DNA of 62,664 nucleotides from contig DYLZ01000002.1 of the NCBI GenBank assembly GCA_020721775.1, forward strand, positions 1-62,664, given 5' to 3'. Position 1 is the first letter of the stretch, and the number at the start of each line of letters is the position of its first letter. Shown piece after piece: positions 18,919 to 30,067 of this stretch. The position numbers and the translations under genes are program-made. Below the pieces are notes generated by a model. It searched no databases, was not told the DNA's origin, and worked only from the letters and a program-made list of their open reading frames with translations. The stretch is from Sulfurovum sp. (GTDB lineage Bacteria; Campylobacterota; Campylobacteria; Campylobacterales; Sulfurovaceae).

Positions 18919-20445
18919 ATGGAAAATATTGCTTTAATAGACTGGTCAAGAGCTCAATTTGCTCTTACAGCTATATATCATTGGTTTTTTGTCCCACTTA
19001 CACTGGGACTCTCGTTTATAGTTGCAATTATGGAGAGCATCTATGTAAAGACAGGCAATGTAGTTTGGAAAGAGATTACTAAGTTTTGGATGACGCTTTT
19101 TGCTATTAACTTTGCTATTGGTCTTGCTACTGGCATTATCATGGAGTTTGAATTTGGCACAAACTGGTCAAACTATTCGTGGATTGTAGGAGATATATTT
19201 GGAGCACCACTTGCAATCGAGGGAATTATGGCATTCTTTATGGAATCAACTTTCTTTGCTGTAATGTTTTTTGGTTGGGATAAGGTAAGCAAAGAAATGC
19301 ATCTATTCTCTACTTGGCTAGTCGCAATAGGTTCAAACCTATCGGCCCTTTGGATTTTGGTAGCCAATGGTTGGATGCAAAACCCAATTGGCATGGTATT
19401 TAATCCTGATACGGCACGATTTGAGATGAATAGCTTTTTTGATGTGCTTTTCAACCCAAATGCCTATTCAAAATTTTTGCACACCATAGGTAGCGGCTAT
19501 GTAATGGGATCACTATTTGTTGTAGGGATTAGTGCTTGGTATCTACTCAAAAACAAAGATGTAGTTAAAGCTAAAAAAAGTATTGTAGTAGGTGCAACTT
19601 TTGGGCTTATTACCTCTATATTTCTTATTTTTACAGGAGATGAGTCTGCCCACGAGGTAGCTCTGAATCAGCCAAGTAAATTAGCAGCAATGGAAGGGCT
19701 ATATGACGGACATAGAGATGTTGGAATAGTTGCTATTGGTATGCTTAATCCCGAGAAGCAAATAGGTGACAAAAAAGAGCCGTTTGTGTTTGAAATCACT
19801 GTACCACATGCGTTATCGCTACTTGGATTTCACGATACTGATGCATATGTCCCAGGGATAAATCAACTTATCTATGGAGACCCAAAAGAGGGGATTGAAC
19901 CTGCAAGTGACAAGATAGAAAAAGGCAAAATAGCCATATCTGCACTCAAAGAGTATAAAGAGGCTAAAAAAGCCGACGATAATGCAACTGCCCAAAAATC
20001 ACTAGTAGAGTTTAGGGCAAATGAAAAATATTTTGGTTATGGTTACCTAAAAGATGCGAAAGATATTATACCTCCTGTGGCACTGACTTTTTATAGTTTT
20101 CATCTGATGGTTGGACTCGGTACATGGTTCTTGGCACTATTTTTCTTTGTGCTTTATTTTGCTATGGTTGGTAAATTGGATAAACAGAAGCTTATACTTA
20201 GGTTAGCTGTACTATCAATCCCTCTTGGGTATCTTGCTGGAGAGATGGGTTGGATTGTAGCAGAGGTAGGAAGACAGCCGTGGGCTATTTTTGAGATGTT
20301 ACCTGTGGGTATGGCAACATCACAACTAAGTGTAATTGCGGTGCAAACAACATTTTGGCTATTTGCTGTTACTTTTACAGCACTGTTAATAGCTGAGATA
20401 AAAATTATGATTACACAAATTAAAAATGGAATGGAGGAGCACTAA
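18919..20445 (+). CDS. cydA: Cytochrome bd ubiquinol oxidase subunit I
   Basis: LIDWSRAQFALTAIYHWFFVPLTLGL, GRQPWAIFEMLP. Confidence 0.95.
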   Translation: MENIALIDWSRAQFALTAIYHWFFVPLTLGLSFIVAIMESIYVKTGNVVWKEITKFWMTLFAINFAIGLATGIIMEFEFGTNWSNYSWIVGDIFGAPLAIEGIMAFFMESTFFAVMFFGWDKVSKEMHLFSTWLVAIGSNLSALWILVANGWMQNPIGMVFNPDTARFEMNSFFDVLFNPNAYSKFLHTIGSGYVMGSLFVVGISAWYLLKNKDVVKAKKSIVVGATFGLITSIFLIFTGDESAHEVALNQPSKLAAMEGLYDGHRDVGIVAIGMLNPEKQIGDKKEPFVFEITVPHALSLLGFHDTDAYVPGINQLIYGDPKEGIEPASDKIEKGKIAISALKEYKEAKKADDNATAQKSLVEFRANEKYFGYGYLKDAKDIIPPVALTFYSFHLMVGLGTWFLALFFFVLYFAMVGKLDKQKLILRLAVLSIPLGYLAGEMGWIVAEVGRQPWAIFEMLPVGMATSQLSVIAVQTTFWLFAVTFTALLIAEIKIMITQIKNGMEEH

Positions 20446-20446
20446 G

Positions 20447-21571
20447 ATGTTTGAATCTCTATCACTTTTAACACTCCAACAATATTGGTGGTTTATTCTA
20501 AGCTTGCTTGGTGGATTGTTTACATTTATGATGTTTATACAAGGTGGACAAACCCTACTAAATACTTTAGCAAAAACAGAAACAGAAAAAAATATTATCA
20601 TAGCTTCACTGGGGCGTAAATGGGAGCTTACTTTTACGAATTTAGTACTTTTCGGTGGGATTATTTTTGCAGCTTTTCCGCTACTTTACTCAGTTAGTTT
20701 TGGTGGTGCGTACTATGTTTGGATGGCTATACTGTTTTGCTTTGTTATACAAGCCATATCTTATGAATATCGAAAAAAAGCAAATAATTTTTTGGGTCAA
20801 AAAACATACGAGACATTTTTGTTTATTAATGGTTCTTTGGGAGTTATCTTGCTTGGTGTTGCCATAGCGACATTTTTTACAGGTGCAAACTTTGTAAAAA
20901 CAGATACGAACCTATCCTCTTGGACTAATCACACTTACGGACTTGAAGCGGTGCTAAATCCATTTAATGTACTGTTTGGATTTGTTGTATTTTTCTTGGC
21001 TCGTTCACAAGCATCTCTCTATTTTATCAATAATATTAGTGAAGAATCTATCGTACAAAGAGCTAGAAAACAACTTCGCATAGATGCAGTTATATTTACT
21101 CTGCTTTTCTTGGTTCTTACCGGAATGCTACTTATGATGAGTGGAGTGGAGTATCATAAAGAGATGTTTAGCATGGTTAAATATAAGTTTCTGAACAATC
21201 TCATAGAGACACCACTAATATTAGTTGTATTGCTTGTGGGTGTTGCATCGGTGCTATACGCATTTGTTATAGCTATTCGTAAAAATGCAACCAATGGTAT
21301 TTGGTTTTCAGGAGTAGGAACTGTGTTAACGGTTTTAGCTCTATTTAGTCTTTTGGGCTATAATCATACCGCTATTTATCCATCACTTGCTGATATAAAT
21401 AGTTCGCTCACTATAGAGAATGGTTCAGGAAGCCATTACACGCTAACGGCTATGAGTTATGTTTCATTGTTTGTGCCTTTTGTGCTTGGATATATCTATT
21501 TAGTGTGGAAATCGATGGATAAAGAGAAGATTACATCTGGCGAGATAGAATCTGACAATCATCACTATTAA
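20447..21571 (+). CDS. cydB: Cytochrome bd ubiquinol oxidase subunit II
   Basis: LQQYWWFILSLLGGLFTFMMFIQGGQTLL; start adjusted to ATG 20447. Confidence 0.92.
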   Translation: MFESLSLLTLQQYWWFILSLLGGLFTFMMFIQGGQTLLNTLAKTETEKNIIIASLGRKWELTFTNLVLFGGIIFAAFPLLYSVSFGGAYYVWMAILFCFVIQAISYEYRKKANNFLGQKTYETFLFINGSLGVILLGVAIATFFTGANFVKTDTNLSSWTNHTYGLEAVLNPFNVLFGFVVFFLARSQASLYFINNISEESIVQRARKQLRIDAVIFTLLFLVLTGMLLMMSGVEYHKEMFSMVKYKFLNNLIETPLILVVLLVGVASVLYAFVIAIRKNATNGIWFSGVGTVLTVLALFSLLGYNHTAIYPSLADINSSLTIENGSGSHYTLTAMSYVSLFVPFVLGYIYLVWKSMDKEKITSGEIESDNHHY

Positions 21572-21581
21572 GGAGAATAAA

Positions 21582-21725
21582 ATGGAAGAAATCAATTATA
21601 TAAATGCACTACTATGGTATGCCTCGTGGCCAATAGTTATATTTATCTGTTATAAATTTATTATGCTCAATATAAAGCATTTAGAGGAAAATTTAGAATC
21701 AAAAGATAAAAATAATATTGCATAA
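21582..21725 (+). CDS. CydX-like small membrane subunit (47 aa, not in ORF track)
   Basis: MEEINYINALLWYASWPIVIFICYKFIMLNIKHLEENLESKDKNNIA; AAGGAG RBS directly after cydB. Confidence 0.75.
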   Translation: MEEINYINALLWYASWPIVIFICYKFIMLNIKHLEENLESKDKNNIA

Positions 21726-21742
21726 AATTTAATTATTTTTTG

Positions 21743-21773
21743 TCTCGTTCCCACTTTCCAAGGGGGAACGAGA
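21743..21773. repeat. REP-like hairpin downstream of the cyd operon
   Basis: TCTCGTTCCCACTT-tcc-AAGGGGGAACGAGA, one mismatch; near-identical to 18575-18617. Confidence 0.85.
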
Positions 21774-21870
21774 GATAGTATTATATAACAAAAGTGAAAA
21801 TTCAACGCCTGACTCGTTATAAATGTCAAGATTATTAAGTTGGGATATTTGTGATTATGTATAAATGTAG

Positions 21871-21945
<75 letters not shown>

Positions 21946-22024
21946 ATAGTTATCTGAAGTTGAGCTTCTCTCATCTTTTGTGGATAGTATTATAGTATAA
22001 TTTTGTTTAAATGTCAAGAGATTT

Positions 22025-22936
22025 TTATGCCGATTTATAAAAATCTACACCTGAATGGTTAATAATTTTTATTTTTCCTGCTTTCAAAAGATTTTGAAAT
22101 ATCTCCTTGCTCTTCTCATCAAAGAGCGCGTCAATATCGTCATCGCTAAGCGGGCGGCTTTTCAATGTTTTTAAAATCTCTTCCTCGCCATAGGACTCTT
22201 TTGTGATTTCAAGTTTTTTTCTATGCGCGATATATATAGGAAGGCTAGTGTCAAAAAGTTTTGAAATGTTTATCATATCTTCATACGACAATGCTTCTAC
22301 TTTGTAAGCAGGTGGTCTATCGATGGTGCTGATGTCTATTCTTGCAGGTTTTAGCTGAGTTAAAAATTCATTTAATTTTGTGATCTCTTCTATATTATCA
22401 TTTATATTCTTGACAAACAATATCTCTATAATAAGCGGATTTTTAAAACTTTTTTTAAACTCTATCATACCATCCATAATATCTGATACATATATCCCTT
22501 TAGCAGGACGATCAAGCTTTTTGAGACACTTATCAGTTGCACAATCAAGTGAAAGCTTTACGCTGTCAAACTTACTTAAAGCATTTCTGACATTTTCATA
22601 GCTTATAGTGCTGCCGTTGCTAAGTATTAGTGTTTTTCTTGATTCTTTGATCTTGTTTATCTCGTCAATGAGTTCGCCGAGATTTGGATAAAGTGTCGGC
22701 TCGCCGTTTGCAGTTACGGTAATAACATCTATATCTTTATGGATTTCAAGAGCTTTTTTTAATTCACTTATAATGAGTTCAACACTTACTATATCATCAT
22801 ATTTCTCAACAACATCAGCAGGTTTTAGTTCACAATAAAGACAATCAAAATTGCACTGTTTTTTATTTGGACTAAGATCAATTCCAAGAGATTTACCAAA
22901 TCTTCTTGATGGGATCGGACCGAAAATTATAGACAT
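22025..22936 (-). CDS. Radical SAM protein
   Basis: FGPIPSRRFGKSLGIDLSPNKKQCNFDCLYCEL (CxxxxxCxxC-type cluster region). Confidence 0.88.
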   Translation of the reverse strand: MSIIFGPIPSRRFGKSLGIDLSPNKKQCNFDCLYCELKPADVVEKYDDIVSVELIISELKKALEIHKDIDVITVTANGEPTLYPNLGELIDEINKIKESRKTLILSNGSTISYENVRNALSKFDSVKLSLDCATDKCLKKLDRPAKGIYVSDIMDGMIEFKKSFKNPLIIEILFVKNINDNIEEITKLNEFLTQLKPARIDISTIDRPPAYKVEALSYEDMINISKLFDTSLPIYIAHRKKLEITKESYGEEEILKTLKSRPLSDDDIDALFDEKSKEIFQNLLKAGKIKIINHSGVDFYKSA

Positions 22937-22937
22937 T

Positions 22938-23969
22938 TTATCTCTTTGATAATTTTTGGCACATTTGGACAAAATATTTTGCATTTTCAACCGGAACATC
23001 AGGCAGTATGCCGTGACCAAGATTGAAAATATGTCTGCCGTCTTTCATAACATTTGCAAGATGCTTTACGCACTCCAAAGTTGCCTCTTGGCTATATAGA
23101 CGACATGGCTCCATATTTCCTTGAAGCACATAACGATCCCCGAGCTTTTCTTTGGCCATACCCATCGGCGTGCTCCAGTCAACTCCAAATACATCAAAAT
23201 TACCGTACACTTTATCTAAAAATGCAGGAATTCCTTTTGGAAATATAATAACAGGGATATGAGGATATTTTGATTTGATATAATCACTTATTTCCACCAT
23301 ATATTTCCATGAGAACTCATCATATTTTTCAGGTTCGATCGCTGCGGCCCAACTGTCAAATATTTGGACTACATCAACTCCTGCTTGAATTTGTTTTTCA
23401 AGATAGTATTTCACAACTTCTGTTACTTTTGCAAGAATTTTATGCAAAAGCTCAGGATTTGAATACATCATTTTTTTGCAAACATTGTATGTTTTTGTTC
23501 CTTGTCCTTCTATCATATAAGTTGCCAATGTCCATGGAGCTCCGGTGAATCCTATAAGAGCTTTATCGTTAGATAATTTTCCTCTAACAAGTTTAATCGT
23601 TTCATAAACATATGTCAGCTTATTTGCAGCTTCTTCGCCGCCCAATAGCGCATCAACATCTTCTTTGGTTACGATAGGTTTGTCAAAAACAGGACCTTCA
23701 CCCTTGACAAAATCAAGTTTCATACCCATTTCATTTGGCACAACAAGAATATCACTAAAAATAATTGCTGCATCAACGCCGACTATATCAACAGGCTGCA
23801 GAGTAACCTCTGCGGCAAGCTTTGGATCGTGGCAAAGATTTAAAAAATTGCCTGCCTTTTTTCGCACTTCCGTATATTCAGGAAGGTATCTTCCTGCCTG
23901 TCTCATCATCCACACAGGAGTGTAAGGTGTTGGTTTTCCAAAACATGCATCTACAAACATTTTACCCAT
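22938..23969 (-). CDS. hemE: Uroporphyrinogen decarboxylase
   Basis: [31 protein letters not shown]. Confidence 0.95.
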   Translation of the reverse strand: MGKMFVDACFGKPTPYTPVWMMRQAGRYLPEYTEVRKKAGNFLNLCHDPKLAAEVTLQPVDIVGVDAAIIFSDILVVPNEMGMKLDFVKGEGPVFDKPIVTKEDVDALLGGEEAANKLTYVYETIKLVRGKLSNDKALIGFTGAPWTLATYMIEGQGTKTYNVCKKMMYSNPELLHKILAKVTEVVKYYLEKQIQAGVDVVQIFDSWAAAIEPEKYDEFSWKYMVEISDYIKSKYPHIPVIIFPKGIPAFLDKVYGNFDVFGVDWSTPMGMAKEKLGDRYVLQGNMEPCRLYSQEATLECVKHLANVMKDGRHIFNLGHGILPDVPVENAKYFVQMCQKLSKR

Positions 23970-24484
23970 TAATGACCGCCATTCTTATGCAAAAAATATA
24001 ATCCAACAGCAAGAGCCAATATAGAAATAGAAAAATATAACATTTCCAATGCACCCGTATAATTGGTATGCAAAACTCTCTGGAAAAAACTAACAACCAA
24101 AACCATTACAATTACTTTTGCTAACTTGTCTTTGAGCTCATCAAGCGAGTGTATCTCAAGTATTTTAGATGAAGCTCCCTGTTTAGCTATGTCAATATCA
24201 GATATAAAAAGCTCATACAGCCCAAAACCAAATATAAACAAAACTATTGCCATGAGGTACAAATCAACGGCACCGATTAGTCCACCGACAACCTCTTCAT
24301 GAAAATGTTCCGGATGAAGATGATTTAAAAACACATCACTTACGCTAACAACTACACCAAAAACATCCATACTTGCAACGATAAATAGCGCCATACCGCC
24401 TAACATACTAAATATAACTGCCAGCAGTACAAAAAATCTACTGTCCCATAATATTCTTTCAAAGATAGATTCTATAAATTTCAT
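23969..24484 (-). CDS. YqhA family membrane protein
   Basis: [28 protein letters not shown]; start trimmed to 24484. Confidence 0.8.
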   Translation of the reverse strand: MKFIESIFERILWDSRFFVLLAVIFSMLGGMALFIVASMDVFGVVVSVSDVFLNHLHPEHFHEEVVGGLIGAVDLYLMAIVLFIFGFGLYELFISDIDIAKQGASSKILEIHSLDELKDKLAKVIVMVLVVSFFQRVLHTNYTGALEMLYFSISILALAVGLYFLHKNGGH

Positions 24485-25515
24485 ACTTCCTCCAATTTGA
24501 TCCATTTTTGCGCTATTCTAACTGCATTTGTTGCAGCCCCTACTCTAACTTGGTCAGCAACGCCCCACATATGAAGTATATTTGGCGCGAAGTTGTCCTT
24601 TCTAATCCTGCCGACATAAGTATAATCCGTATCAGTTGCCGTTAAAGGCATAGGATATTCTTTATTTGGAAGGTCGTCTATAACTTTTACATTTTCAAAG
24701 TTTGCCAAAACTTCTCTTGCTTTATCCACATCCACATCCACACTATCATCAAATGTTACGGTGATACTTTCGCTATGGCTTCTAAGTACCGGCACACGAA
24801 CACAAGTAGCGCTTACCGCAAAGTTTGAGTGCATTATCTTGTTTGTTTCATTTACCATTTTCATCTCTTCTTTGGTATAACCGTTATCAAGAGGAGCATC
24901 AATTTGAGGAATTACATTTAACGCTATTCTATGGGAAAATGCTTTTACTTCGCTTTCATCAAGTTTAAAGGCAAAAAAGTCTTGCATCTGACGAACCAAC
25001 TCTTCCATCCCTTTTTTACCTGCGCCGCTTACTGCTTGATATGTGCTGACATCGACTCTTTTTATGCCATACAGGTCATGAAGAGGTTTAAGCAACTGTA
25101 CCATTTGGATAGTTGAACAGTTTGGATTTGCTATTACCCCGCTCTCTTCCCAAAGTTCTATATCCTCAGGATTTACCTCCGGTACGACAAGAGGAACTTT
25201 CGGATCCATTCTGAAATGGCTTGTATTGTCTATTACAACAGCGCCTGACTCTACGGCATATTTTGCAAATTCGGCCGAAATATTTCCGCCTGCGCTAAAG
25301 AATGCGATATCTATATCACGACCTTCAAAAACCGTACTTGTTAGCTCTTCTATTTTATACTCTTCGCCGTTAAACTCTATTGTTTTGCCGGCACTCCTTG
25401 CGCTTGCTAAAGGCAACAGATTTGCCACCGGAAACTTTTGCTCCTCAAGAACCCTAAATAACTCTTCACCTACTGCGCCGCTTGCACCAACTACGGCTAC
25501 ATTGTATTTTTTCAA
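24481..25515 (-). CDS. asd: Aspartate-semialdehyde dehydrogenase
   Basis: VAVVGASGAVGEELFRVLEE, NPNCSTIQMV. Confidence 0.94.
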   Translation of the reverse strand: MKKYNVAVVGASGAVGEELFRVLEEQKFPVANLLPLASARSAGKTIEFNGEEYKIEELTSTVFEGRDIDIAFFSAGGNISAEFAKYAVESGAVVIDNTSHFRMDPKVPLVVPEVNPEDIELWEESGVIANPNCSTIQMVQLLKPLHDLYGIKRVDVSTYQAVSGAGKKGMEELVRQMQDFFAFKLDESEVKAFSHRIALNVIPQIDAPLDNGYTKEEMKMVNETNKIMHSNFAVSATCVRVPVLRSHSESITVTFDDSVDVDVDKAREVLANFENVKVIDDLPNKEYPMPLTATDTDYTYVGRIRKDNFAPNILHMWGVADQVRVGAATNAVRIAQKWIKLEEV

Positions 25516-25518
25516 TTT

Positions 25519-27990
25519 TTACTCCTGCTCATTTAAGTTTTCTTCGCCGTTTTCATCCATCTCTTCTTTTGGACATTTGGCGATACTTACAACTTTATCT
25601 TTATTGTCAACATTCACTATTATTACGCCTGATGTGTTTCTGCCGGCTTTTCTTATAGTATCACTATCTACTCTTATCATTTTTCCGATACTGGTCAAAC
25701 ACATCAAGTCTTTGTCCTCTTCAACAAACACAACACCTACAACATCTCCTGTTTTAGGGGTCAGCTTCATAGAAATTACGCCCTTACCTGCCCTGCTTTG
25801 CTCTCTGTATTCACTTGCTGTTGTTCGTTTGCCGATACCTTTTTCACTTACCATCAATATTTCATTTTGTTCATCGTTTATAGTTGTTGCTCCACAAACA
25901 AAATCTCCGGCTATCTTAAATTTGATACCGGTAACTCCTCTAGCCACCCTTCCTATTTCTCTAAGTTCATCAAGTTTAAATCTGATACACATACCTTTTT
26001 TAGTAGCAATAAATAGATATTTCGTCTCGTTTGTTGCTATATGTGTCTCAACAAGTTCATCATTTTCATCCAAATTTATTGCTCTGATGCCGTTGCTTCT
26101 GATATTTGAATACTCACTTAGGTTTGTTCTTTTTACTATGCCGTTTCGTGTGAAAAACACCAAGCTCTTATCTGCGGCAAAATCGGTAGTCGGAATGATA
26201 GCCATGATCTTCTCGTCTGCTTGAAGATTGATAAGATTTACAACCGCTTTTCCTTTTGCAGTTCTGCTGCCTTCAGGTATCTTATAAACTTTCAGCCAGT
26301 ACAACTGCCCTTTATCTGTAACAAACATTAGTGTATCGTGCGTATTTGATATAAAAAATTTCTCTATAAAGTCATCATCATAAGTCGTAACCGCTATCTT
26401 GCCTTTACCGCCTCGATTTTGTTTTTCGTATTGTTTAACCGGAACTCTTTTGATATATCCGCGGTGAGTGATAGTTACCACCATCGGCTCATTTGGAATA
26501 AGATCTTCTATGTCAATATCATCATAATCATCTACTATTTCAGTCAATCTTTTTGTAGTATACCTTTCACCGATCTCAACCAATTCAGCTCTAATGATAC
26601 CGTTTATCATATCTTCGCTTTTTAGAACACTTTCTAAATACTCGATAGTTTTTCTAAGTTCCGCAAGTTCAGTTTCTATCTTTTCTATCTCAAGACCGGT
26701 CAATCTTCTTAGTCTCATTTCTAAAATTGCTTTTGCTTGAATTTCAGATAGAGCAAATCTATTCATTAAGCTTTCTTTTGCTTCATTATCATCACTGCTT
26801 GCTCTAATGATACGAATAACCTCATCTATATTGTCAACTGCTATCTTCAAGCCTTCTAAAATATGAGCTCTTGCTCTTGCTTTTTCAAGATCAAAGATAG
26901 TTCTTCTGATAACTATGGTTTTTCTATGATTAATAAATAGGTCAAAAAGTTCCAATAGATTAAATATTTTTGGCTCTTTATTGATAATCGCAAGCATTAT
27001 TATCCCAAATGTTATTTGCATTTGAGTAGATTTAAACAGATTATTTAAAACTATTTCGCTCATCGCATCACGTTTTAGCTCTATAACAACCCTGATCCCC
27101 TCTCTATCCGACTCATCTCTAAGTTCAGAGATGCCCTCTATCTGCTTATCTTTGACAAGCTGGGCAATATTTTCTATGAGTCTTGATTTATTCACTTGAT
27201 AAGGAAGCTCATCGATAACAATAATCTCTTTATTGGCTTTTTGCTCTATATGAGTTTTTGCTCTTACTTTTATACGGCCTCTTCCTGTCTCATAGGCTTC
27301 ATTGATGCCTTTTTTGCCAAATATAATTCCGCCTGTCGGGAAATCTGGTCCTTGGATGAACTGCTGCAAATCGGCTATTGTCGCATTACTATTGTCTATT
27401 CTATATATAAGGGCTTGGACAAGCTCGTCAAGTCTATGTGGAGGGATATTTGTCGCCATACCGACAGCAATTCCGGAACTGCCGTTCAAAAGAAGATTTG
27501 GAACACGGCTAGGCAATACATCGGGTTCACTCATGCTGTCATCATAGTTTGGAACAAAATCAACAGTATCTTTATCCAGATCTGCAAGAAGTTCTTCTGC
27601 CATCTTTGTCATTCTAGCTTCGGTATATCTCATAGCAGCTGCATTATCGCCGTCAACGGATCCAAAGTTACCTTGTCCGTCGATAAGAGGCACTCTCATA
27701 GAAAAGTCTTGCGCCATTCTAACAAGCGCATCATAAACAGCAGTATCGCCATGTGGATGATATTTACCTATTACATCCCCTACTATACGGGCGGATTTTT
27801 TATAGGCGCTTTTATATCCGAGGTTTAGCTCATTCATTGCGTACAATATACGGCGATGAACCGGCTTAAGCCCATCTCTGGCATCCGGTAAGGCACGGCC
27901 GATAATTACGCTCATTGAGTAGTCAAGATAACTGCTCTTTATGCTATCTTCTATAAGTACTTCTTCTGTATTTTCCGTAAACAAGTTCAT
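25519..27990 (-). CDS. gyrA: DNA gyrase subunit A
   Basis: [52 protein letters not shown]. Confidence 0.97.
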   Translation of the reverse strand: MNLFTENTEEVLIEDSIKSSYLDYSMSVIIGRALPDARDGLKPVHRRILYAMNELNLGYKSAYKKSARIVGDVIGKYHPHGDTAVYDALVRMAQDFSMRVPLIDGQGNFGSVDGDNAAAMRYTEARMTKMAEELLADLDKDTVDFVPNYDDSMSEPDVLPSRVPNLLLNGSSGIAVGMATNIPPHRLDELVQALIYRIDNSNATIADLQQFIQGPDFPTGGIIFGKKGINEAYETGRGRIKVRAKTHIEQKANKEIIVIDELPYQVNKSRLIENIAQLVKDKQIEGISELRDESDREGIRVVIELKRDAMSEIVLNNLFKSTQMQITFGIIMLAIINKEPKIFNLLELFDLFINHRKTIVIRRTIFDLEKARARAHILEGLKIAVDNIDEVIRIIRASSDDNEAKESLMNRFALSEIQAKAILEMRLRRLTGLEIEKIETELAELRKTIEYLESVLKSEDMINGIIRAELVEIGERYTTKRLTEIVDDYDDIDIEDLIPNEPMVVTITHRGYIKRVPVKQYEKQNRGGKGKIAVTTYDDDFIEKFFISNTHDTLMFVTDKGQLYWLKVYKIPEGSRTAKGKAVVNLINLQADEKIMAIIPTTDFAADKSLVFFTRNGIVKRTNLSEYSNIRSNGIRAINLDENDELVETHIATNETKYLFIATKKGMCIRFKLDELREIGRVARGVTGIKFKIAGDFVCGATTINDEQNEILMVSEKGIGKRTTASEYREQSRAGKGVISMKLTPKTGDVVGVVFVEEDKDLMCLTSIGKMIRVDSDTIRKAGRNTSGVIIVNVDNKDKVVSIAKCPKEEMDENGEENLNEQE

Positions 27991-28075
27991 CCGACTCCCT
28001 TTATATGACTAAAAAGTTTAAATATTATATCTAAGCGAGGCTTAATCGACTATTGCACTATGTTAGTCTTGTTTT

Positions 28076-28393
28076 TTAATCAAACATCATATTGTAAGGT
28101 CTTGAGAGTTTGGCTGCAAACTCCACCAAACTTATGTTTCTGCCTTCCCGTAAAAACTCTTTGCCACCTAAATATACTATGATAGTCGGAACGCTAAATA
28201 CTCCGACTTGTGAAGCTATCTCGATATTTTCTTCTGTTTTGATATATACCTGTTCAATTTTAGGAAAATTTGTCTCTATGACCTCTTTTACTTTTGGCTT
28301 AAGTGCATCGCATACACCGCAATTCTCGCCACTAAAATACAGCATCACACCATCATGCGTGCCTATAAACTGCTCTAACTCTTCTATATCCAT
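28076..28393 (-). CDS. Thioredoxin-family protein
   Basis: SGENCGVCDALKPKVKEV; VFSVPTIIVYLGGKE. Confidence 0.85.
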   Translation of the reverse strand: MDIEELEQFIGTHDGVMLYFSGENCGVCDALKPKVKEVIETNFPKIEQVYIKTEENIEIASQVGVFSVPTIIVYLGGKEFLREGRNISLVEFAAKLSRPYNMMFD

Positions 28394-28412
28394 TTTGCCT
28401 CTTTTAAAATAA

Positions 28413-28519
28413 TTGAATCCTCTGAATAAATACTGATGCCAGGCAGCTCGAAGGCGTTAGCTAGCGAGGTTTCTGTCGTGGCAAACTCTTGGCTTGAATG
28501 GTTTGTTTAGAGGGTTCAA
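28413..28519 (+). repeat. Dispersed MITE-like inverted-repeat element, copy 2
   Basis: TTGAATCCTCTGAATAAATACTGATGCCAGGCAGCTCGAAGGCGTTAGCTAGCGAGG...GTGGCAAACTCTTGGCTTGAATGGTTTGTTTAGAGGGTTCAA. Confidence 0.9.
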
Positions 28520-28556
28520 TTTAAATTATAGCAAAAGAGTATTGAGAGCTTTTAAT

Positions 28557-28659
28557 AAAGTGCATCATGGATATGCAGAATTGATACTTTACTATTCATA
28601 TTTTTACTAAAAGTGCATAATAAATATGCCAAATTGATACTTTACTATGCACTTTTTTC
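28557..28659. repeat. Two-copy imperfect direct repeat (about 53-nt period), second unit with an intact inverted repeat
   Basis: AAAGTGCATcATggATATGCagAATTGATACTTTACTATtCA / AAAGTGCATaATaaATATGCcaAATTGATACTTTACTATGCA. Confidence 0.75.
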
Positions 28660-28787
28660 TTTTTAAGGTTCTATTTTGAGATAAATTAACCGTTTATAAA
28701 AAATTTGAATGGCCCAAAAACTCTATAAAAGCGACTCCTAAAGAGCCTCATTGTATAATACTATCAAAATATAATCAGGAGAATTTT

Positions 28788-29525
28788 ATGGGAAGAGCCT
28801 TTGAGTATCGTAAAGCGGCCAAAATGAAAAGATGGGGGAATATGTCAAAAGTATTTCCCAAATACAGCAAACTTATAACTATGGCAGCTAAAGACGGAAT
28901 ACCTGATCCGAATCAAAATGCCAAACTTAGAACTATCATCCAAAACGCAAAAGCGGAAAATGTACCAAAAGATGTTATAGAAAATGCGATAAAAAAAGCA
29001 ATAGGTAAAGATGCTGCAGACTTTAAAGAGATTAGATATGAAGCCAAGGGTCCTTACGGTGTTCAGCTTATCATAGAATGCGCAACGGACAATCATACAA
29101 GAACTGTTGCCAATGTCAAAGCAATACTGGTAAGAAATAAAGCCGAGATGCTGACATCCGGAGCGCTTGATTTTATGTTTACCAGAAAAGCTGTTTTTGT
29201 ATTTGATAAAAAAGACGATATGGACTTAGAAGAGCTTGAGCTTGAACTTATAGATTTTGGACTTGAAGAGATCGAAGAAGACATAGAAGCGCAAGAAAAC
29301 GGCGAAGATAAAGCGATCATAAGAATTTACGGTGATTTTACATCTTTTGGAGAACTTAGTCATGCTCTTGAAAAACAAGGCATAGAAGTAAAAAAATCTA
29401 CTCTGGAATATATACCTAATACTCCTATCGAAATAACCGAAGAACAGATGAATGAAGTGGAAGCTTTGATAGAAAAACTTGAAGACGATGAGGATGTGCA
29501 GGTAGTTTATACAAATTTGGCATAA
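28788..29525 (+). CDS. YebC/PmpR-family transcriptional/translational regulator
   Basis: MGRAFEYRKAAKMKRWGNMSKVFPKYSKLI, GPYGVQLIIECATDN. Confidence 0.92.
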   Translation: MGRAFEYRKAAKMKRWGNMSKVFPKYSKLITMAAKDGIPDPNQNAKLRTIIQNAKAENVPKDVIENAIKKAIGKDAADFKEIRYEAKGPYGVQLIIECATDNHTRTVANVKAILVRNKAEMLTSGALDFMFTRKAVFVFDKKDDMDLEELELELIDFGLEEIEEDIEAQENGEDKAIIRIYGDFTSFGELSHALEKQGIEVKKSTLEYIPNTPIEITEEQMNEVEALIEKLEDDEDVQVVYTNLA

Positions 29526-29546
29526 GCGTAACGCTTATGCTTTTTT
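29520..29546 (+). terminator. Intrinsic terminator of the yebC-like gene
   Basis: GCATAAGCG-taa-CGCTTATGC-TTTTTT. Confidence 0.8.
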
Positions 29547-29928
29547 AGCTCAATGGCTCTTCGCCAAATCTATTTTCTCCTGATGTACCTTGCAAAGCAA
29601 GCAATACAAGTAGTATAATTCCGCCAACATATGGGATGAAAGATATCAGATACCACCATCCGCTTTTATCCGTATCATGAAGCCTTCTGACTGCTGCGGC
29701 AATATTCGGAACTATCAGCGCTAAAACAACCAACAAAAATACTATTGCTCCAAAACCATTTACTTCTCCTGTTTCATAATTGATTACTCCTCCGGTTACT
29801 AATGTAAGAGCAAGATAAATCAAAAATTGAAACAGCGCAAACCACCAATATTCACTTCTAGATGCTCTGCCGTTAAAGTCGGCATACTTTTGTTTCAAAC
29901 ATGTATTTATAGATTCACCAAATGTCAT
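29545..29928 (-). CDS. DUF805 family membrane protein
   Basis: YADFNGRASRSEYWWFALFQFL, AAVRRLHDTDKSGWWYLISFIPYVGGI. Confidence 0.9.
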   Translation of the reverse strand: MTFGESINTCLKQKYADFNGRASRSEYWWFALFQFLIYLALTLVTGGVINYETGEVNGFGAIVFLLVVLALIVPNIAAAVRRLHDTDKSGWWYLISFIPYVGGIILLVLLALQGTSGENRFGEEPLS

Positions 29929-30067
29929 ATGATCTCCTTATGTTAGTGTATATTTGAATTGTAGTTTAATAATACTTAATAAGATATTGTAAAAAAATGA
30001 TAAAGATAGTATTGTTTTGTAGAAAATATTTTAAAATAAGAAGTGCAGGCAAACATGAACACTAAAA

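Noticed and set aside
25226-26224. 332-aa + strand ORF
   Set aside because: Entirely antisense to asd and gyrA, Ser/Thr/Pro/Leu-rich composition, no RBS or domain.
27700-27780. Possible quinolone-resistance change in GyrA
   Set aside because: QRDR reads [17 protein letters not shown], which looks like the usual susceptible epsilonproteobacterial form.
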